Below are positions 52,758 through 61,581 of a DNA stretch of 64,000 nucleotides, piece by piece. The stretch's first letter is position 1; each line of letters starts with the position of its first letter. The notes under the pieces were generated by a model that saw nothing but the letters and a program-made list of their open reading frames with translations, did no database searches and was not told the origin of the DNA. The stretch spans positions 1 to 64,000 of the forward strand of contig JBBQCW010000013.1 in assembly GCA_038319025.1 (NCBI GenBank). Reading direction: 5' to 3'. The position numbers and the translations under genes are program-made. The stretch is from JBBQCW01 sp038319025. GTDB taxonomy: Bacteria > Actinomycetota > Thermoleophilia > Solirubrobacterales > Solirubrobacteraceae.

Positions 52758-52822
52758 GTCACGACTTCGTGACGCTTTGCGTCGGTCGTGCCTCTTCCTG
52801 CGCCCGTCGGCTCGGCGGGCGC
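52758..52822 (+). terminator. Two hairpins after the aldolase gene
   Basis: GTCACGA/TCGTGAC (52758-52773) and GCGCCCG/CGGGCGC (52800-52822) are perfect stems in the 88 bases between the aldolase stop and the nuclease start. The first is followed by GCTTTGCG. They probably end the aldolase transcript; attenuation of the nuclease gene is an alternative. Confidence 0.45.
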
Positions 52823-52835
52823 ATACGTTCGACCG

Positions 52836-53339
52836 ATGCGCTCTGCTCCCTGGATCCTCGCCGGTGTCATCGCCGTGCTGCTCCTCGTCACACTGACCCG
52901 CGGCTCCGGGGGTGGCACGTCGGACGGCGTCGGCGCCGGCACCGCGCAGGTCGTCCGAATAGTCGACGGCGACACGATCGTCGTCCGGCAGGGCGGGCAC
53001 ACCGACAAGGTGCGCTACATCGGTATCGACACGCCGGAGACGGTCAAGCCCAACACGCCGGTGCAGTGTTATGGGCACGCGGCGAGTCGCCGCAACACGC
53101 GCCTCCTGGCCGGCCGGGCCGTACGCCTGGTTCCGGGCGCTGAATCGCGCGACCGGTACGGCCGCCTGCTGGCCTACGTCTACCGCGAACCGGATGGGCT
53201 GTTCGTCAACGAGTCGTTGGTGCGCGAGGGCTACGCGCGCACCATGACGATCGCGCCGAACAACCGCTTTGCCCCGCGATTTGCAGCGCTCAGCGCCCAC
53301 GCTCAGGAAACGGGTGCCGGGCTCTGGGGCTCGTGCTGA
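52836..53339 (+). CDS. Membrane-anchored thermonuclease (SNase-like)
   Basis: A 167-residue extracytoplasmic nuclease. An uncleaved anchor or signal peptide (about 5-21) precedes the staphylococcal nuclease fold: VVRIVDGDTIVV (Ca2+ Asp region), KVRYIGIDTPE (Arg/Asp), then ESRDRYGRLLAYVY (catalytic Glu/Arg pair). The protein ends in LWGSC, and one further Cys lies in VQCYGHAAS, possibly a disulfide. The start at 52836 exposes the signal segment. Confidence 0.9.
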   Translation: MRSAPWILAGVIAVLLLVTLTRGSGGGTSDGVGAGTAQVVRIVDGDTIVVRQGGHTDKVRYIGIDTPETVKPNTPVQCYGHAASRRNTRLLAGRAVRLVPGAESRDRYGRLLAYVYREPDGLFVNESLVREGYARTMTIAPNNRFAPRFAALSAHAQETGAGLWGSC

Positions 53340-53388
53340 GAAGGTCGCTGTCTCCCGTTCCGGCCTGCCCGAGTACCCTTGACGGGTA

Positions 53389-53628
53389 ATGAAGATGCGT
53401 CAGAGCATCGCCGAGATCGAGCGTCAGTTCGTCGAGGAGGCCGTCGAGGACCGCGAGCGCCGTGAGGAACTGCGCCGCCAAGCGACGCTCCGCACGCGCA
53501 AACGCAACGTCGACAAGGCGCACAAACACGGGTCGCTTCGGTTCCTGCTGCTCATGTGCATCCTGCTGGGCACCGCCGCGCTTGTGACCGTGGCGATGTT
53601 CCAGACGCTGTACCTCGTGATGGGCTGA
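53389..53628 (+). CDS. Small membrane protein with charged helix
   Basis: 79 residues: a long, highly charged helix (IAEIERQFVEEAVEDRERREELRRQATLRTRKRN, given in outline) followed by one transmembrane helix (about 52-76). It resembles small structural proteins of unknown function in actinobacteria. It is 49 bases after the nuclease gene on the same strand. No catalytic motif is present. Confidence 0.7.
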   Translation: MKMRQSIAEIERQFVEEAVEDRERREELRRQATLRTRKRNVDKAHKHGSLRFLLLMCILLGTAALVTVAMFQTLYLVMG

Positions 53629-53667
53629 GCCGGGCGCGCACGCTCGCGCGCCCGACCTGCCCGAGGA

Positions 53668-56412
53668 TCAACCTTCGGGCTCGCCGCCCGTCTCCTTGAC
53701 GGCGTTCGGGCCGGCGGGCGGCGGCACGGACTTCCAGCCGTGCACGGACTTCCACAGCATCGAGTCCTCGACGCGACGGGAGATCTGGTCCAGCCCCGTC
53801 GGCTGACGAGCGGCCAGTCGTGCACCAGCCGTGCCCGCCGGGTTCAGGGCCGTCAGGTCCACCTTGGACGGGATGAACGTGTACGGCGCCGCGTTCGTGG
53901 CCTTCGGCCCGAAGGCGTCGTACATCGGGGTGGCCACCGCGTCGAACAGACCCAGCGGCTTCAGGCCGAGGATCAGCTCCAGCGAGCGCACCATGCTGAC
54001 CTGGTCGTACCGGGTGTGCACGACCTTGCCCTTGGGCGCGAACGGGCTGATGACGAATGCGGGCATCCGGTGGGCGTCCACGTGGTCGGGGCCGTCCTGC
54101 GAGTCGTCCTCGACCACGAAGATCGCCGACGACTTCCAGATGCTCGAGTGGGAGATCCGGTCGACGATGCGGCCGACCGCCTCATCGTTGTCGGCGATCA
54201 TGGCCTGCGGCGTGCGCTTGCCGGCCGACAGCGTCTGCGTGTGGTCGTTCGTGAGGACCAGGTAGTTGAACTTGGGCACCGCGTTCGCGGCCAACTGCTT
54301 CGTGAGGCGGCCGTTGAAGCAGTCGAACCGCGACGTTGTCTTCTTGCGACCGGCCGGTACGTCCGCGTTCGCCCAGGCGGCGGGCACGGCGGAGTCGAAC
54401 ACCTCGGTGCCCAGGATCGAGTCCTGGCCGATCGAGGAGTCGTTCGCGTAGCAGTCGCTGTCGTGACCTGGGTAGGTGGTCACGAACGCCGCGTTGACAT
54501 CGGTCGACTTGTAGTTGACCAGCACGCCCGCTGTCTGAGCAGCGGTGCGCTCGGTGTCCTCGATGATGCCGGGGACGTTCGGGAGCACACCTGCGAGCGC
54601 CTCCCCGTAGTTGAAGAACGACACGCCCTGGCGGCGGGCCTGGTCGAACAGGAAGCCGTTCGCCGGCCACGTGACTGAGAACACCCCGTAGTCGTAGGGG
54701 CGCTTGCGGCCCCCGTAGTTCTGAAACCACGACTTGTTCACGTAGTCGGACACCTTCGCGGCGCTCGTCCAGAAGTGGCCGTCGATCGAGGCCTCGGAGT
54801 TGCCGTACAGGTGATCGACCAGAGGGAAGCGCTTGACCAGCGCGTGGGCGTTCGGCGTGTTGTTCGCCCCGAACAGCGCGAGCTTCTTGTCGCCATCCCC
54901 GCGCGGGTCGTCACCCAGGACCTGGTCGTACGTCCGGTTTTCCTTGACGATGTAGAAGACGTGCTTGATCGGCCCGTTCTTGCGCAGCGGCGTGCCCTTG
55001 GGGGCCTTCTGCGCGTTCGTGGGCATGATCTCGCGCGCCGCGACGGGCGTGATCTTCGCCAGGCGTTTGGCGTCCGGCAGGTCGGCGATGCCGGCCTGAC
55101 CGATGTTCAGAAGCGGCAGATACTGGGTCTTGGCGATCCCGGCGTCCGAGTCGTTGCCGCCGTTCGGCTGCGGCCCGTTCAGGTTCGGCCCGACTCCCAC
55201 ACCCTTGCCCGTGACGTACACCACCTTCATGCACTTCTTCGCGCCGGCGGAACCGGTCTTGCCGCACGAGGCGACAGCGGTCGGCGTGACATCCACGGCC
55301 GTCGGGTACAGCGAGGTCGGGATGCGGCCCGTGGTCTTCCACATGCCCTTTTTCCTGCCTGCCGGCAACCCGATGTTCACGAGCTCGTCGGTGCCCGCGT
55401 TGGCCACCAGCAGGCGCTTGCCGTCCGGCGTGACGGCGGCATCCACGGGAGACGCGCCGAGGCCCTGCGGCCGCTCGACCGACAGCGTGCGCTGCACGTT
55501 CATCGCGCCGGTGTCGATCACGGCGACCTGATCGGAGTTGGCCAGCGGCACATAGGCGCGCGCGGCCTTGGGGTCGAGCACGATCGCCTCGGGATGCGAG
55601 AACGGCGGGCCGACCTGGATGTCCTTTGTCTTCGTGCCAGCGGCCATATCGATGACAGACACGGTGCCGCTCGTCTCATTGGAGACGAGGCCGGTCTTGC
55701 CGTCGGGCAGGATCGCAGCGCCATACGGGTAGCCGCCCGTGTTCACGTAGCGCACAGCCTGCGTGGCGGTGTCGATGATCGCGGCGGCCTTGGCCAAGTT
55801 CAGCGGGACGAGCAGCGTGCCGCCGTCGGCCGAGACCGCGAGGCGGTCGGGCCAGGACTGGGGCGCCTGCGTCGTCGGGAAATTGGCGACCCTGGGTGCG
55901 TCGGCGGGCGGAGGCACCGGCAGCACCTTGTCGAAGGTGGCCTGGCCGCTCCCGGCGTCGTACCGGTACACGTGGATCACGTCACCGTTCTTGCCGGGCG
56001 TGCCGTCGGGCATGGCCTCTGAGCTGATCGACGAGTCATGGACGCCGGAGATGTAGGCGACCGGGTGCGCCGGGTCCATCGCGATGCCGCCGGATGCGCC
56101 GGGGATCTGGATTACCTGAACGACCTTGCCGCTCGCCACCGAGACGATGCGGATGTCGTTCAGCCCGCGTCCCGCCGACACCGTCCACAGAAACTTGCCG
56201 TCCGGCGTCAACCGGCCGCCGGTGGGGAAGTTGCCCAGGCGTGTCAGCGACCCCTCGGGATGTAGCGCACGCCCGCTGTTCAGCAGCCCCAGCTTCGGGC
56301 CTACACGGCCGATCGTCATGGACGAGGCCGCCCACACGACGCCACCCACGAGCGTCAGGCTCAGAATCGCGACAAGAACACTGAACGGAAGCGACCGGCG
56401 GGGCATGCGCAT
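53668..56412 (-). CDS. YncE-type propeller fused to PLC-like phosphoesterase
   Basis: A 914-residue extracytoplasmic protein. After an N-terminal membrane/signal segment (about 8-30), a seven-bladed YVTN/YncE propeller covers roughly 45-400 (TPDGKFLWTVSAG, AILPDGKTGLVSNETSG, TPDGKRLLVANAG). The rest is a PF04185-type phosphoesterase: KHVFYIVKENRTYDQVLGDD, NSEASIDGHFWTSAAK, and VVEDDSQDGPDHVDAHRMPAF with the late metal ligands. The pair is known as a bifunctional YncE/alkaline phosphatase-like protein. Substrates could be phospholipids or other phosphate esters. The M at 56412 is chosen because it directly precedes the signal segment. Confidence 0.88.
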   Translation of the reverse strand: MRMPRRSLPFSVLVAILSLTLVGGVVWAASSMTIGRVGPKLGLLNSGRALHPEGSLTRLGNFPTGGRLTPDGKFLWTVSAGRGLNDIRIVSVASGKVVQVIQIPGASGGIAMDPAHPVAYISGVHDSSISSEAMPDGTPGKNGDVIHVYRYDAGSGQATFDKVLPVPPPADAPRVANFPTTQAPQSWPDRLAVSADGGTLLVPLNLAKAAAIIDTATQAVRYVNTGGYPYGAAILPDGKTGLVSNETSGTVSVIDMAAGTKTKDIQVGPPFSHPEAIVLDPKAARAYVPLANSDQVAVIDTGAMNVQRTLSVERPQGLGASPVDAAVTPDGKRLLVANAGTDELVNIGLPAGRKKGMWKTTGRIPTSLYPTAVDVTPTAVASCGKTGSAGAKKCMKVVYVTGKGVGVGPNLNGPQPNGGNDSDAGIAKTQYLPLLNIGQAGIADLPDAKRLAKITPVAAREIMPTNAQKAPKGTPLRKNGPIKHVFYIVKENRTYDQVLGDDPRGDGDKKLALFGANNTPNAHALVKRFPLVDHLYGNSEASIDGHFWTSAAKVSDYVNKSWFQNYGGRKRPYDYGVFSVTWPANGFLFDQARRQGVSFFNYGEALAGVLPNVPGIIEDTERTAAQTAGVLVNYKSTDVNAAFVTTYPGHDSDCYANDSSIGQDSILGTEVFDSAVPAAWANADVPAGRKKTTSRFDCFNGRLTKQLAANAVPKFNYLVLTNDHTQTLSAGKRTPQAMIADNDEAVGRIVDRISHSSIWKSSAIFVVEDDSQDGPDHVDAHRMPAFVISPFAPKGKVVHTRYDQVSMVRSLELILGLKPLGLFDAVATPMYDAFGPKATNAAPYTFIPSKVDLTALNPAGTAGARLAARQPTGLDQISRRVEDSMLWKSVHGWKSVPPPAGPNAVKETGGEPEG

Positions 56413-56461
56413 GGGGCTCAACCTTTGGACGGGTTCAAACACGGACAGGGGCGAACGTACG

Positions 56462-56671
56462 TCACGACGGGTCCGACTGGGTGACCGGAGCGTTACCGGT
56501 CCCACTCTGCTCGGCCTGGATCTCCAGGTAGACCTCTTTGCGGAACACCGGGATGTCGCGCGGGGCCTGGATGCCGATGCGGACCTTCTCGCCCATCACG
56601 GACAGCACCGACACCTCGATGTCGTCACCGATCATGATGCTTTGATTGGACTTCCGGGTCAGGACCAGCAA
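56462..56671 (-). CDS. csrA: Carbon storage regulator CsrA, TTG start
   Basis: A 69-residue RNA-binding dimer that blocks translation at GGA-containing hairpins. The whole family sequence is visible: LVLTRKSNQSIMIGDDIEVS, VRIGIQAPRDIPVFRKEVYL, including the RNA-binding Leu4/Arg6 and Arg45 equivalents. The family always starts M-L-V-L-T-R-K; here that Met is encoded by TTG, with AAGGGAG nine bases upstream. No fliW or flagellar genes are in the window. Confidence 0.93.
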   Translation of the reverse strand: MLVLTRKSNQSIMIGDDIEVSVLSVMGEKVRIGIQAPRDIPVFRKEVYLEIQAEQSGTGNAPVTQSDPS

Positions 56672-56766
56672 TGCGCACGACTCCCTTCGGGCGATGGCCA
56701 CTCTGACATAAAGCGGTAGACCGCGCGCAGGTAGTACGCGCGGGAGACGAAGACGAGGATCGTTCC

Positions 56767-56772
56767 TATAGG
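56767..56772 (+). promoter_or_regulatory. Probable -10 element, near-leaderless transcript
   Basis: TATAGG lies inside the palindrome CCTATAGG (56765-56772), 15-20 bases before the ATG at 56787. No Shine-Dalgarno sequence lies between, so the transcript should be leaderless or nearly so. Confidence 0.35.
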
Positions 56773-56786
56773 CTCCGCGCCCTCTT

Positions 56787-57401
56787 ATGGCACGACGCTC
56801 TCTTCGCCCCCAGTTCAACCAGATTCGGCTTTGGGTCCAGCAGGGCCGCACCGACGCGTGGATCGCGCACCAGCTTGAGGTCACGGTCCAGCAGATCGAG
56901 ACCTTCAAGCGGGAGAACGATCTCCTGCCCGAGGGCGAGGGCGTAGACACCCCTGGCCCCTCCGGTGATTTTGACGACGAGATCGACCTGCGCGCTGAAG
57001 ATGACGCGAGAATCGCCGAGGAACTCGAAGCCGAGGCTGAGACGCGTCGCATCGAGGAGGAAGAGGCTGCCGCCGCTCGCGAGAAGGCTGAGGCAGAGGC
57101 CGCCGCCCGCCGTGAAGCCGGTGAGGACGAGCCCGAATCCGAGGACGACGAGGACGCCAAGCCGCGTCGCCGCCGCGGTCGCCGCGGAGGCCGGGGTCGA
57201 GGCCGCGCCTCGACCGGCCCGTACGAAGGCACGTTCGACCACGGCGAAGAGGGCTACGGCCTATGGCTCGACCCGGGCGTCGCCGATGATGGCGTGTACG
57301 CCGAGCACTGGGCCGGGCACCGCGCGGTCGAGGTGGTCGTCGAAGCCGATCAGATCATCATCCGTCGCGCCGGCGACGACGCCGGCGACGACGAGGCCTA
57401 G
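56787..57401 (+). CDS. Hypothetical protein with charged coiled-coil
   Basis: A 204-residue protein. The N-terminal 45 residues look like a helix-turn-helix (IRLWVQQGRTDAWIAHQLEVTVQQIETFK). A very acidic Glu/Ala coiled coil (about 60-125) and an Arg/Gly patch (RRRRGRRGGRGRGRAS, about 136-151) follow, which could contact RNA or DNA. The C terminus (YEGTFDHGEEGYGLWLDPGV) is a folded beta-like segment. I recognise no named family. Confidence 0.7.
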   Translation: MARRSLRPQFNQIRLWVQQGRTDAWIAHQLEVTVQQIETFKRENDLLPEGEGVDTPGPSGDFDDEIDLRAEDDARIAEELEAEAETRRIEEEEAAAAREKAEAEAAARREAGEDEPESEDDEDAKPRRRRGRRGGRGRGRASTGPYEGTFDHGEEGYGLWLDPGVADDGVYAEHWAGHRAVEVVVEADQIIIRRAGDDAGDDEA

Positions 57402-57419
57402 ACCCGCCGAAGCTCGCGG

Positions 57420-57746
57420 TCAGCGCATCGTTTCGGTGCGCCGACCACCTGCGTAGTCCAGCGCCTCGCGTACGTAACGGGCGAATGCGGCGTCCGCGAC
57501 CGTGCGTGAGTCCCACGCCCAGGGTGCGTCTGGAGCGACGCGCGCAGCCAGATCCAGGCACCAGTCGGTGCCGAGCTCGTATAGGTCGACCAGCTCCGCG
57601 GTGGTGAACGCCCCGCCCAGCCGGCGGCGCAGTTCAGCGTGGATGGCCTCAGTCACGCGTCCCATGGCCTCGGCCATGGCCGGGTCGGCGTCGACGAGGC
57701 GTCGCTCACCTTCACGCCATTGCTGGACCGCCGTCTCGAAGTGCAC
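57420..57746 (-). CDS. Hypothetical helical protein
   Basis: A 108-residue, mostly helical protein (FETAVQQWREGERRL, VTEAIHAELRRRLGG, AELVDLYELGTDWCLDLAARVAPD). It converges on the charged protein at 57401 and lies 84 bases after the ftsB-like gene on the same strand. Family unknown to me; placement beside eno/ftsB suggests a conserved lineage-specific gene. Confidence 0.7.
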   Translation of the reverse strand: MHFETAVQQWREGERRLVDADPAMAEAMGRVTEAIHAELRRRLGGAFTTAELVDLYELGTDWCLDLAARVAPDAPWAWDSRTVADAAFARYVREALDYAGGRRTETMR

Positions 57747-57830
57747 GCCGGGAGGGTAGCGAGCCGGTCCCGCCGGCCTCTGGCGCCGCGGACGCTCCGG
57801 ATCCGGGCCACCGTCATTTTGAAAGCCGTT

Positions 57831-58181
57831 CTAAGGGAGTTGACGAACGACGAACGCACGCTCGCCGGGCTTGACCATGCCGGCACGGCGAGCTTGGATC
57901 TCGATTGCCCCCGGCTTGCTCAGCTCGGCGCGTCGGGCGGCGAGCGTGGCGTGCTCGGCCTTCAGTGAGCGCAACTGGGCGCTCTGGCTCGCCGACCGGT
58001 CGCGCGTCGCCAAGAACGAGCGCACCGGCGCGACATACATCAGGAGAAGAACCCCGACCAGGCCGAGCAGCGCCCAACGGGTGATCCTGTCCCAGCGCAA
58101 TCCTCCACCGGTCCGGGCCGCGCGCGAGCCTGCGGCGGTACGACGGGCAGCGCGGGCGGCGGCGGTGGCGGAAACAGCCAT
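57831..58181 (-). CDS. FtsB/DivIC-like septum formation initiator
   Basis: A 116-residue bitopic protein of the divisome. An Ala/Arg-rich cytoplasmic N terminus is followed by one transmembrane helix (about 33-50, WALLGLVGVLLLMYVAPV), then a coiled coil (SASQSAQLRSLKAEHATLAARRAEL) and a short terminal region (EIQARRAGMVKPGERAFVV), the FtsB/DivIC layout. The position downstream of eno is where this gene is usually found, supporting the call. It starts 97 bases after eno. Confidence 0.88.
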   Translation of the reverse strand: MAVSATAAARAARRTAAGSRAARTGGGLRWDRITRWALLGLVGVLLLMYVAPVRSFLATRDRSASQSAQLRSLKAEHATLAARRAELSKPGAIEIQARRAGMVKPGERAFVVRQLP

Positions 58182-58278
58182 CGGACCCGTGTTCGCCCCC
58201 TGAGGGCCGGTTCCTTCTCCGCGCAAGCTGATTGCCGAAAACCTGCAACGCCCTGCCCAGGCGGTCGGGACCGCCGTT

Positions 58279-59553
58279 CTAAGAGCGGAAGACCGACCGC
58301 CCCGGGAAGGTCGCGGCGGACCCCAGCTCTTCTTCAATCCGTAGGAGTTGGTTGTACTTCGCCACGCGATCAGAGCGCGACGGGGCGCCTGTCTTGATCT
58401 GCCCGCAGCCGGTGGCCACGGCAAGGTCGGCGATCGTAACGTCCTCCGTCTCCCCCGAACGATGAGACATGACCGCCGTGTAGCCGGCAGCGCGCGCCAT
58501 GGCGATCGCCTCCATCGTCTCGGTGAGCGTGCCGATCTGGTTGACCTTGATGAGGATTGAGTTCCCCACCCCGAGGTCGATGCCCCGCTGCAGGCGCTCG
58601 GTATTGGTGACGAACAGGTCGTCCCCCACCAGCTGAACGCGATCGCCGACGGCGTCGGTGAGGGTCTTCCAGCCGGCCCAGTCCTCCTCGTCCATACCGT
58701 CCTCGAGCGACACGATGGGGTAACGGGCGGTCAGGTCGGCCCAGTAGGCCGCCATCTCGTCCGCGGTCAGGGAACGGTTCTCGTGCTCCAGGACGTAGGC
58801 GCCATTGTGGTACAGCTCGCTTACGGCCGGATCCAGCGCGATGCACACGTCCTGCCCCGGGGTGTAGCCGGCAGCTTCGATGCCGGAGATTACGACCTGC
58901 AGCGCCTCCTCGTTGGAGGCGAGGTCCGGCGCAAAGCCGCCTTCGTCGCCGACGGAGGTCGCGCCGCCGCGGTCGTGGATCGTCTTCTTCAGGTGGTGGA
59001 AGACCTCAGTGCCGATGCGCAGCGCCTGCGCGAACGAGTCGGCTCCGCAAGGCACGATCATGAACTCCTGGAAGTCGACGGAGTTGTCCGCGTGCGCGCC
59101 GCCGTTGAGGACGTTCATCATCGGTACCGGCAGCACGTGGGCGTCTTCACCGCCCAGGTGGCGCCACAGGGGCATCCCGGCCTCGGCGGCAGCGGCCTGC
59201 GCGCCGGCGAGCGAGACGCCGAGGATCGCGTTGGCGCCCAGCCGGGACTTGTTCGGCGTGCCGTCCAGATCGATCAGCGCTCGGTCCAAGCCGGCCTGAT
59301 CGTCGATGTCGCGCCCACGGACGGCGGCAGCGATCTCGGTGTTCACGTTGGCCACCGCATGAGTCACGCCCTTGCCCAGATAGGCGTCGCCGCCGTCGCG
59401 GAGCTCCGTGGCCTCAAACTCACCGGTGGATGCGCCGGAAGGCACCGCCGCACGCCCCTTGGCGCCGGAGGCGAGCGTGACATCCACCTCGACGGTGGGG
59501 TTACCACGGCTGTCGAGGATCTGCCGGGCGTGGACGTGCTCGATCTGGCTCAT
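58279..59553 (-). CDS. eno: Enolase
   Basis: Converts 2-phosphoglycerate to phosphoenolpyruvate. The 424 residues are full length: HARQILDSRGNPTVEVDV at the N terminus, SGASTGEFEATELRDGG, Mg ligands in IALDPAVSELY, VSLEDGMDEEDW and LVGDDLFVTN, catalytic Lys in LIKVNQIGTLTE, and MSHRSGETEDVTIADLAV. The start codon overlaps the mazG stop (ATGA, 59550-59553). Confidence 0.97.
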   Translation of the reverse strand: MSQIEHVHARQILDSRGNPTVEVDVTLASGAKGRAAVPSGASTGEFEATELRDGGDAYLGKGVTHAVANVNTEIAAAVRGRDIDDQAGLDRALIDLDGTPNKSRLGANAILGVSLAGAQAAAAEAGMPLWRHLGGEDAHVLPVPMMNVLNGGAHADNSVDFQEFMIVPCGADSFAQALRIGTEVFHHLKKTIHDRGGATSVGDEGGFAPDLASNEEALQVVISGIEAAGYTPGQDVCIALDPAVSELYHNGAYVLEHENRSLTADEMAAYWADLTARYPIVSLEDGMDEEDWAGWKTLTDAVGDRVQLVGDDLFVTNTERLQRGIDLGVGNSILIKVNQIGTLTETMEAIAMARAAGYTAVMSHRSGETEDVTIADLAVATGCGQIKTGAPSRSDRVAKYNQLLRIEEELGSAATFPGRSVFRS

Positions 59554-60332
59554 GCGGCCTCCATTCGGATCAATGCGTAGTACTGAAGCTTGCGGTCGGT
59601 GGCGAGGTCGGCCCAGGCGTGGCCGTCGGCGGTGGCGCGCGCCTCGGCTGCCTCGACAGTGCCCTGGAAGCGCCCTGAGGCGCCGCGCAGGGCCAGCTCC
59701 GGGTCGACCTTCAGCAGGCGGGCCACGTTGGCCGCGGCGAACAGCAAGTCGCCGACCCGCGCAAAGGCGGCGTCGCGATCGGCTCCGGACGTGGCACCCG
59801 TGAGCTCCTCGGCGTGCGCCTGCACACCGTGCAGCACAGCATCCACGTCGCGCATGTCCAGCCCGCTCGACGCGGCGCGGCGTTGAACCTTGCGCGCGTG
59901 CAGCAGCGCGGGAAGGTTCTCGGGGACCTCACCGAAGATGCCCGGCTCGCGGCCGGGCTCGGTGGCCTTGATCTGATCCCAGTTGCTAAGCACCTCCGAG
60001 GCATCCGTCACCTCGGTCTCGCCGAACACGTGGGGATGGCGACGGATCAGCTTCTGGCGGGTGTGCTCAGCGACCTGGGCCATGTCCCCCGCGCCGCGCT
60101 CCTCCAACAGGAGCGACAGGAAGTGGACCTGAAAGAGCACGTCGCCAAGCTCGTCCAGCAGTTTTGCATCGTCGCCCGAATACGCGGCGTCCGCCAGCTC
60201 GTACGCTTCTTCCACGGTGTGCGGGACGATCGAGCGCTCATCCTGCTCGCGGTCCCACGGGCACTCGACCCGCAACTGGCGGGTGAGTGCGTCGAGCCGC
60301 CCGATGGCGCCCGAAACGTCAGGGTCGCTCAC
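59550..60332 (-). CDS. mazG: Nucleoside triphosphate pyrophosphohydrolase MazG
   Basis: Hydrolyses NTPs or dNTPs to NMP and PPi, limiting damaged nucleotides or pppGpp build-up. The 260 residues hold two MazG domains: the first with LRVECPWDREQDERSI, TVEEAYELADA and LLDELGDVLFQVHFL (Ex2-3E and ExxD), the second with ARVGDLLFAAANVARLL. GTG at 60332 is chosen as it precedes the conserved N terminus. It starts 13 bases after the parvulin gene stop and overlaps eno by 4 bases. Confidence 0.93.
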   Translation of the reverse strand: MSDPDVSGAIGRLDALTRQLRVECPWDREQDERSIVPHTVEEAYELADAAYSGDDAKLLDELGDVLFQVHFLSLLLEERGAGDMAQVAEHTRQKLIRRHPHVFGETEVTDASEVLSNWDQIKATEPGREPGIFGEVPENLPALLHARKVQRRAASSGLDMRDVDAVLHGVQAHAEELTGATSGADRDAAFARVGDLLFAAANVARLLKVDPELALRGASGRFQGTVEAAEARATADGHAWADLATDRKLQYYALIRMEAA

Positions 60333-60345
60333 CGGGCGGGTGGAA

Positions 60346-61560
60346 CTACGGGGTCGTGGCGGTGGTCGGCGGAGCAGCCGGGGTGGCCGGCGGAGCCGAG
60401 GTCGGCGGAGCGGTCGGAGCGGCCGTGGTGGCCGCAGCCGCCTTGACCTTCGGTGCGTTCTTGCACTGAGCGACGATGTAGCCCGTACGGCACTGCGTGT
60501 CGGCCTTCCAGCGCTTCTGGAAGTCCTTGACGAACGCATCCAGCGCCTTCTGCTGGCCCTGGGACTTGAGCGCCGTCGTGATCTGGGGTGTCGCCTGCAG
60601 CAGCGTCTGCTGCACCTTGGGCGTCACCTTGGTGACCGAGAAGACGTAGTAGCCGAACTGCGTCTTGACGGGGCCGAGAACCTTGCCCGTGGGGGCGGCG
60701 AAGACGGCCGCGTCGAGCGACGCTTCCTGCTGGCCCTTGGTCACGCCGGCCATTACACCGCCGGTGCTCTTGGTGGCCTGGTCGATCGAGTACTTCTTGG
60801 CCACCGCCTTGAACGACTGCCCGGCCTCAAGGGCCTTCTTGGCGGCATTCGCCTGCGGCAGGGTCTTGGTCAGCACGATCTTGATGTCGCGCTTCTCCGG
60901 CGTACCGAACTGCGCCAGATTCTTGGTGTAGTACGCCTTGATCGCGGCGGGGGTCGGCGCGGCGCCGCCCTTGGTGATCTTGTCGCGCAGCTTGGTGGAG
61001 AGCTGGTCGACCCTCACGCGGAAGAGCAGATCATCCTGGTTCATCCCTGAGGTCTTCAGGAACTTCTGAAAGTCAGCTTCCTTCGGGAAGGACTGCTTCT
61101 TCTGCTTCAGGAAGGCGGCCTGTGCCTGCGCGTCGGTCAGCTTGACGCCCTGGTTGGAGGCCTCACCCTGAATCCACGCGGCGGAGATCAGGAACTGCAT
61201 GACCTGGTCGCGGAGCGCGTTGTACTGCTGCTGGCACTGGGCCTTCAGCTGCGTCGCGGTCGGCACGGCCTGGCCCTTGGGGGTGTTCTTGGGCAGCGCG
61301 GCCTGGGCGGCGATGACGCACGCCTTGAAGTCCGGCGGGACCGGAACGGTGGCCTTCACGGTCGCGCCCGGGGTCGTCTGGCTCTGCTGGGAGATGGACG
61401 CGATATCCGCCCAGTGGTTGAACTGATCCTTGGTGATCGAGTCGTTCTTGACGCGAGCGACGGCGTTGCCCGGAATGGAGCTGTCACCGCAGGCGCTGAG
61501 CAGCGCGGCAGAGGCGATGAGCAGGGCGAGAAGCGCGGAAGTACGGCGAAGTTGTGACAT
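60346..61560 (-). CDS. Parvulin-type peptidyl-prolyl isomerase lipoprotein (SurA/PrsA-like)
   Basis: An exported foldase of 404 residues. The signal peptide ends in the lipobox LLSAC (Cys about 24). A SurA N-terminal-like helical region (ITKDQFNHWADIASIS, QGVKLTDAQAQAAFLKQK) is followed by one parvulin domain (about 222-315: KRDIKIVLTKTL, FKAVAKKYSIDQATKSTGGVM, VLGPVKTQFGYYVFSVTKV) and an Ala/Pro/Thr tail. It lies 21 bases after mfd and 13 before mazG. Confidence 0.9.
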   Translation of the reverse strand: MSQLRRTSALLALLIASAALLSACGDSSIPGNAVARVKNDSITKDQFNHWADIASISQQSQTTPGATVKATVPVPPDFKACVIAAQAALPKNTPKGQAVPTATQLKAQCQQQYNALRDQVMQFLISAAWIQGEASNQGVKLTDAQAQAAFLKQKKQSFPKEADFQKFLKTSGMNQDDLLFRVRVDQLSTKLRDKITKGGAAPTPAAIKAYYTKNLAQFGTPEKRDIKIVLTKTLPQANAAKKALEAGQSFKAVAKKYSIDQATKSTGGVMAGVTKGQQEASLDAAVFAAPTGKVLGPVKTQFGYYVFSVTKVTPKVQQTLLQATPQITTALKSQGQQKALDAFVKDFQKRWKADTQCRTGYIVAQCKNAPKVKAAAATTAAPTAPPTSAPPATPAAPPTTATTP

Positions 61561-61581
61561 ATCGCGGCGGACAGTAGCGAT

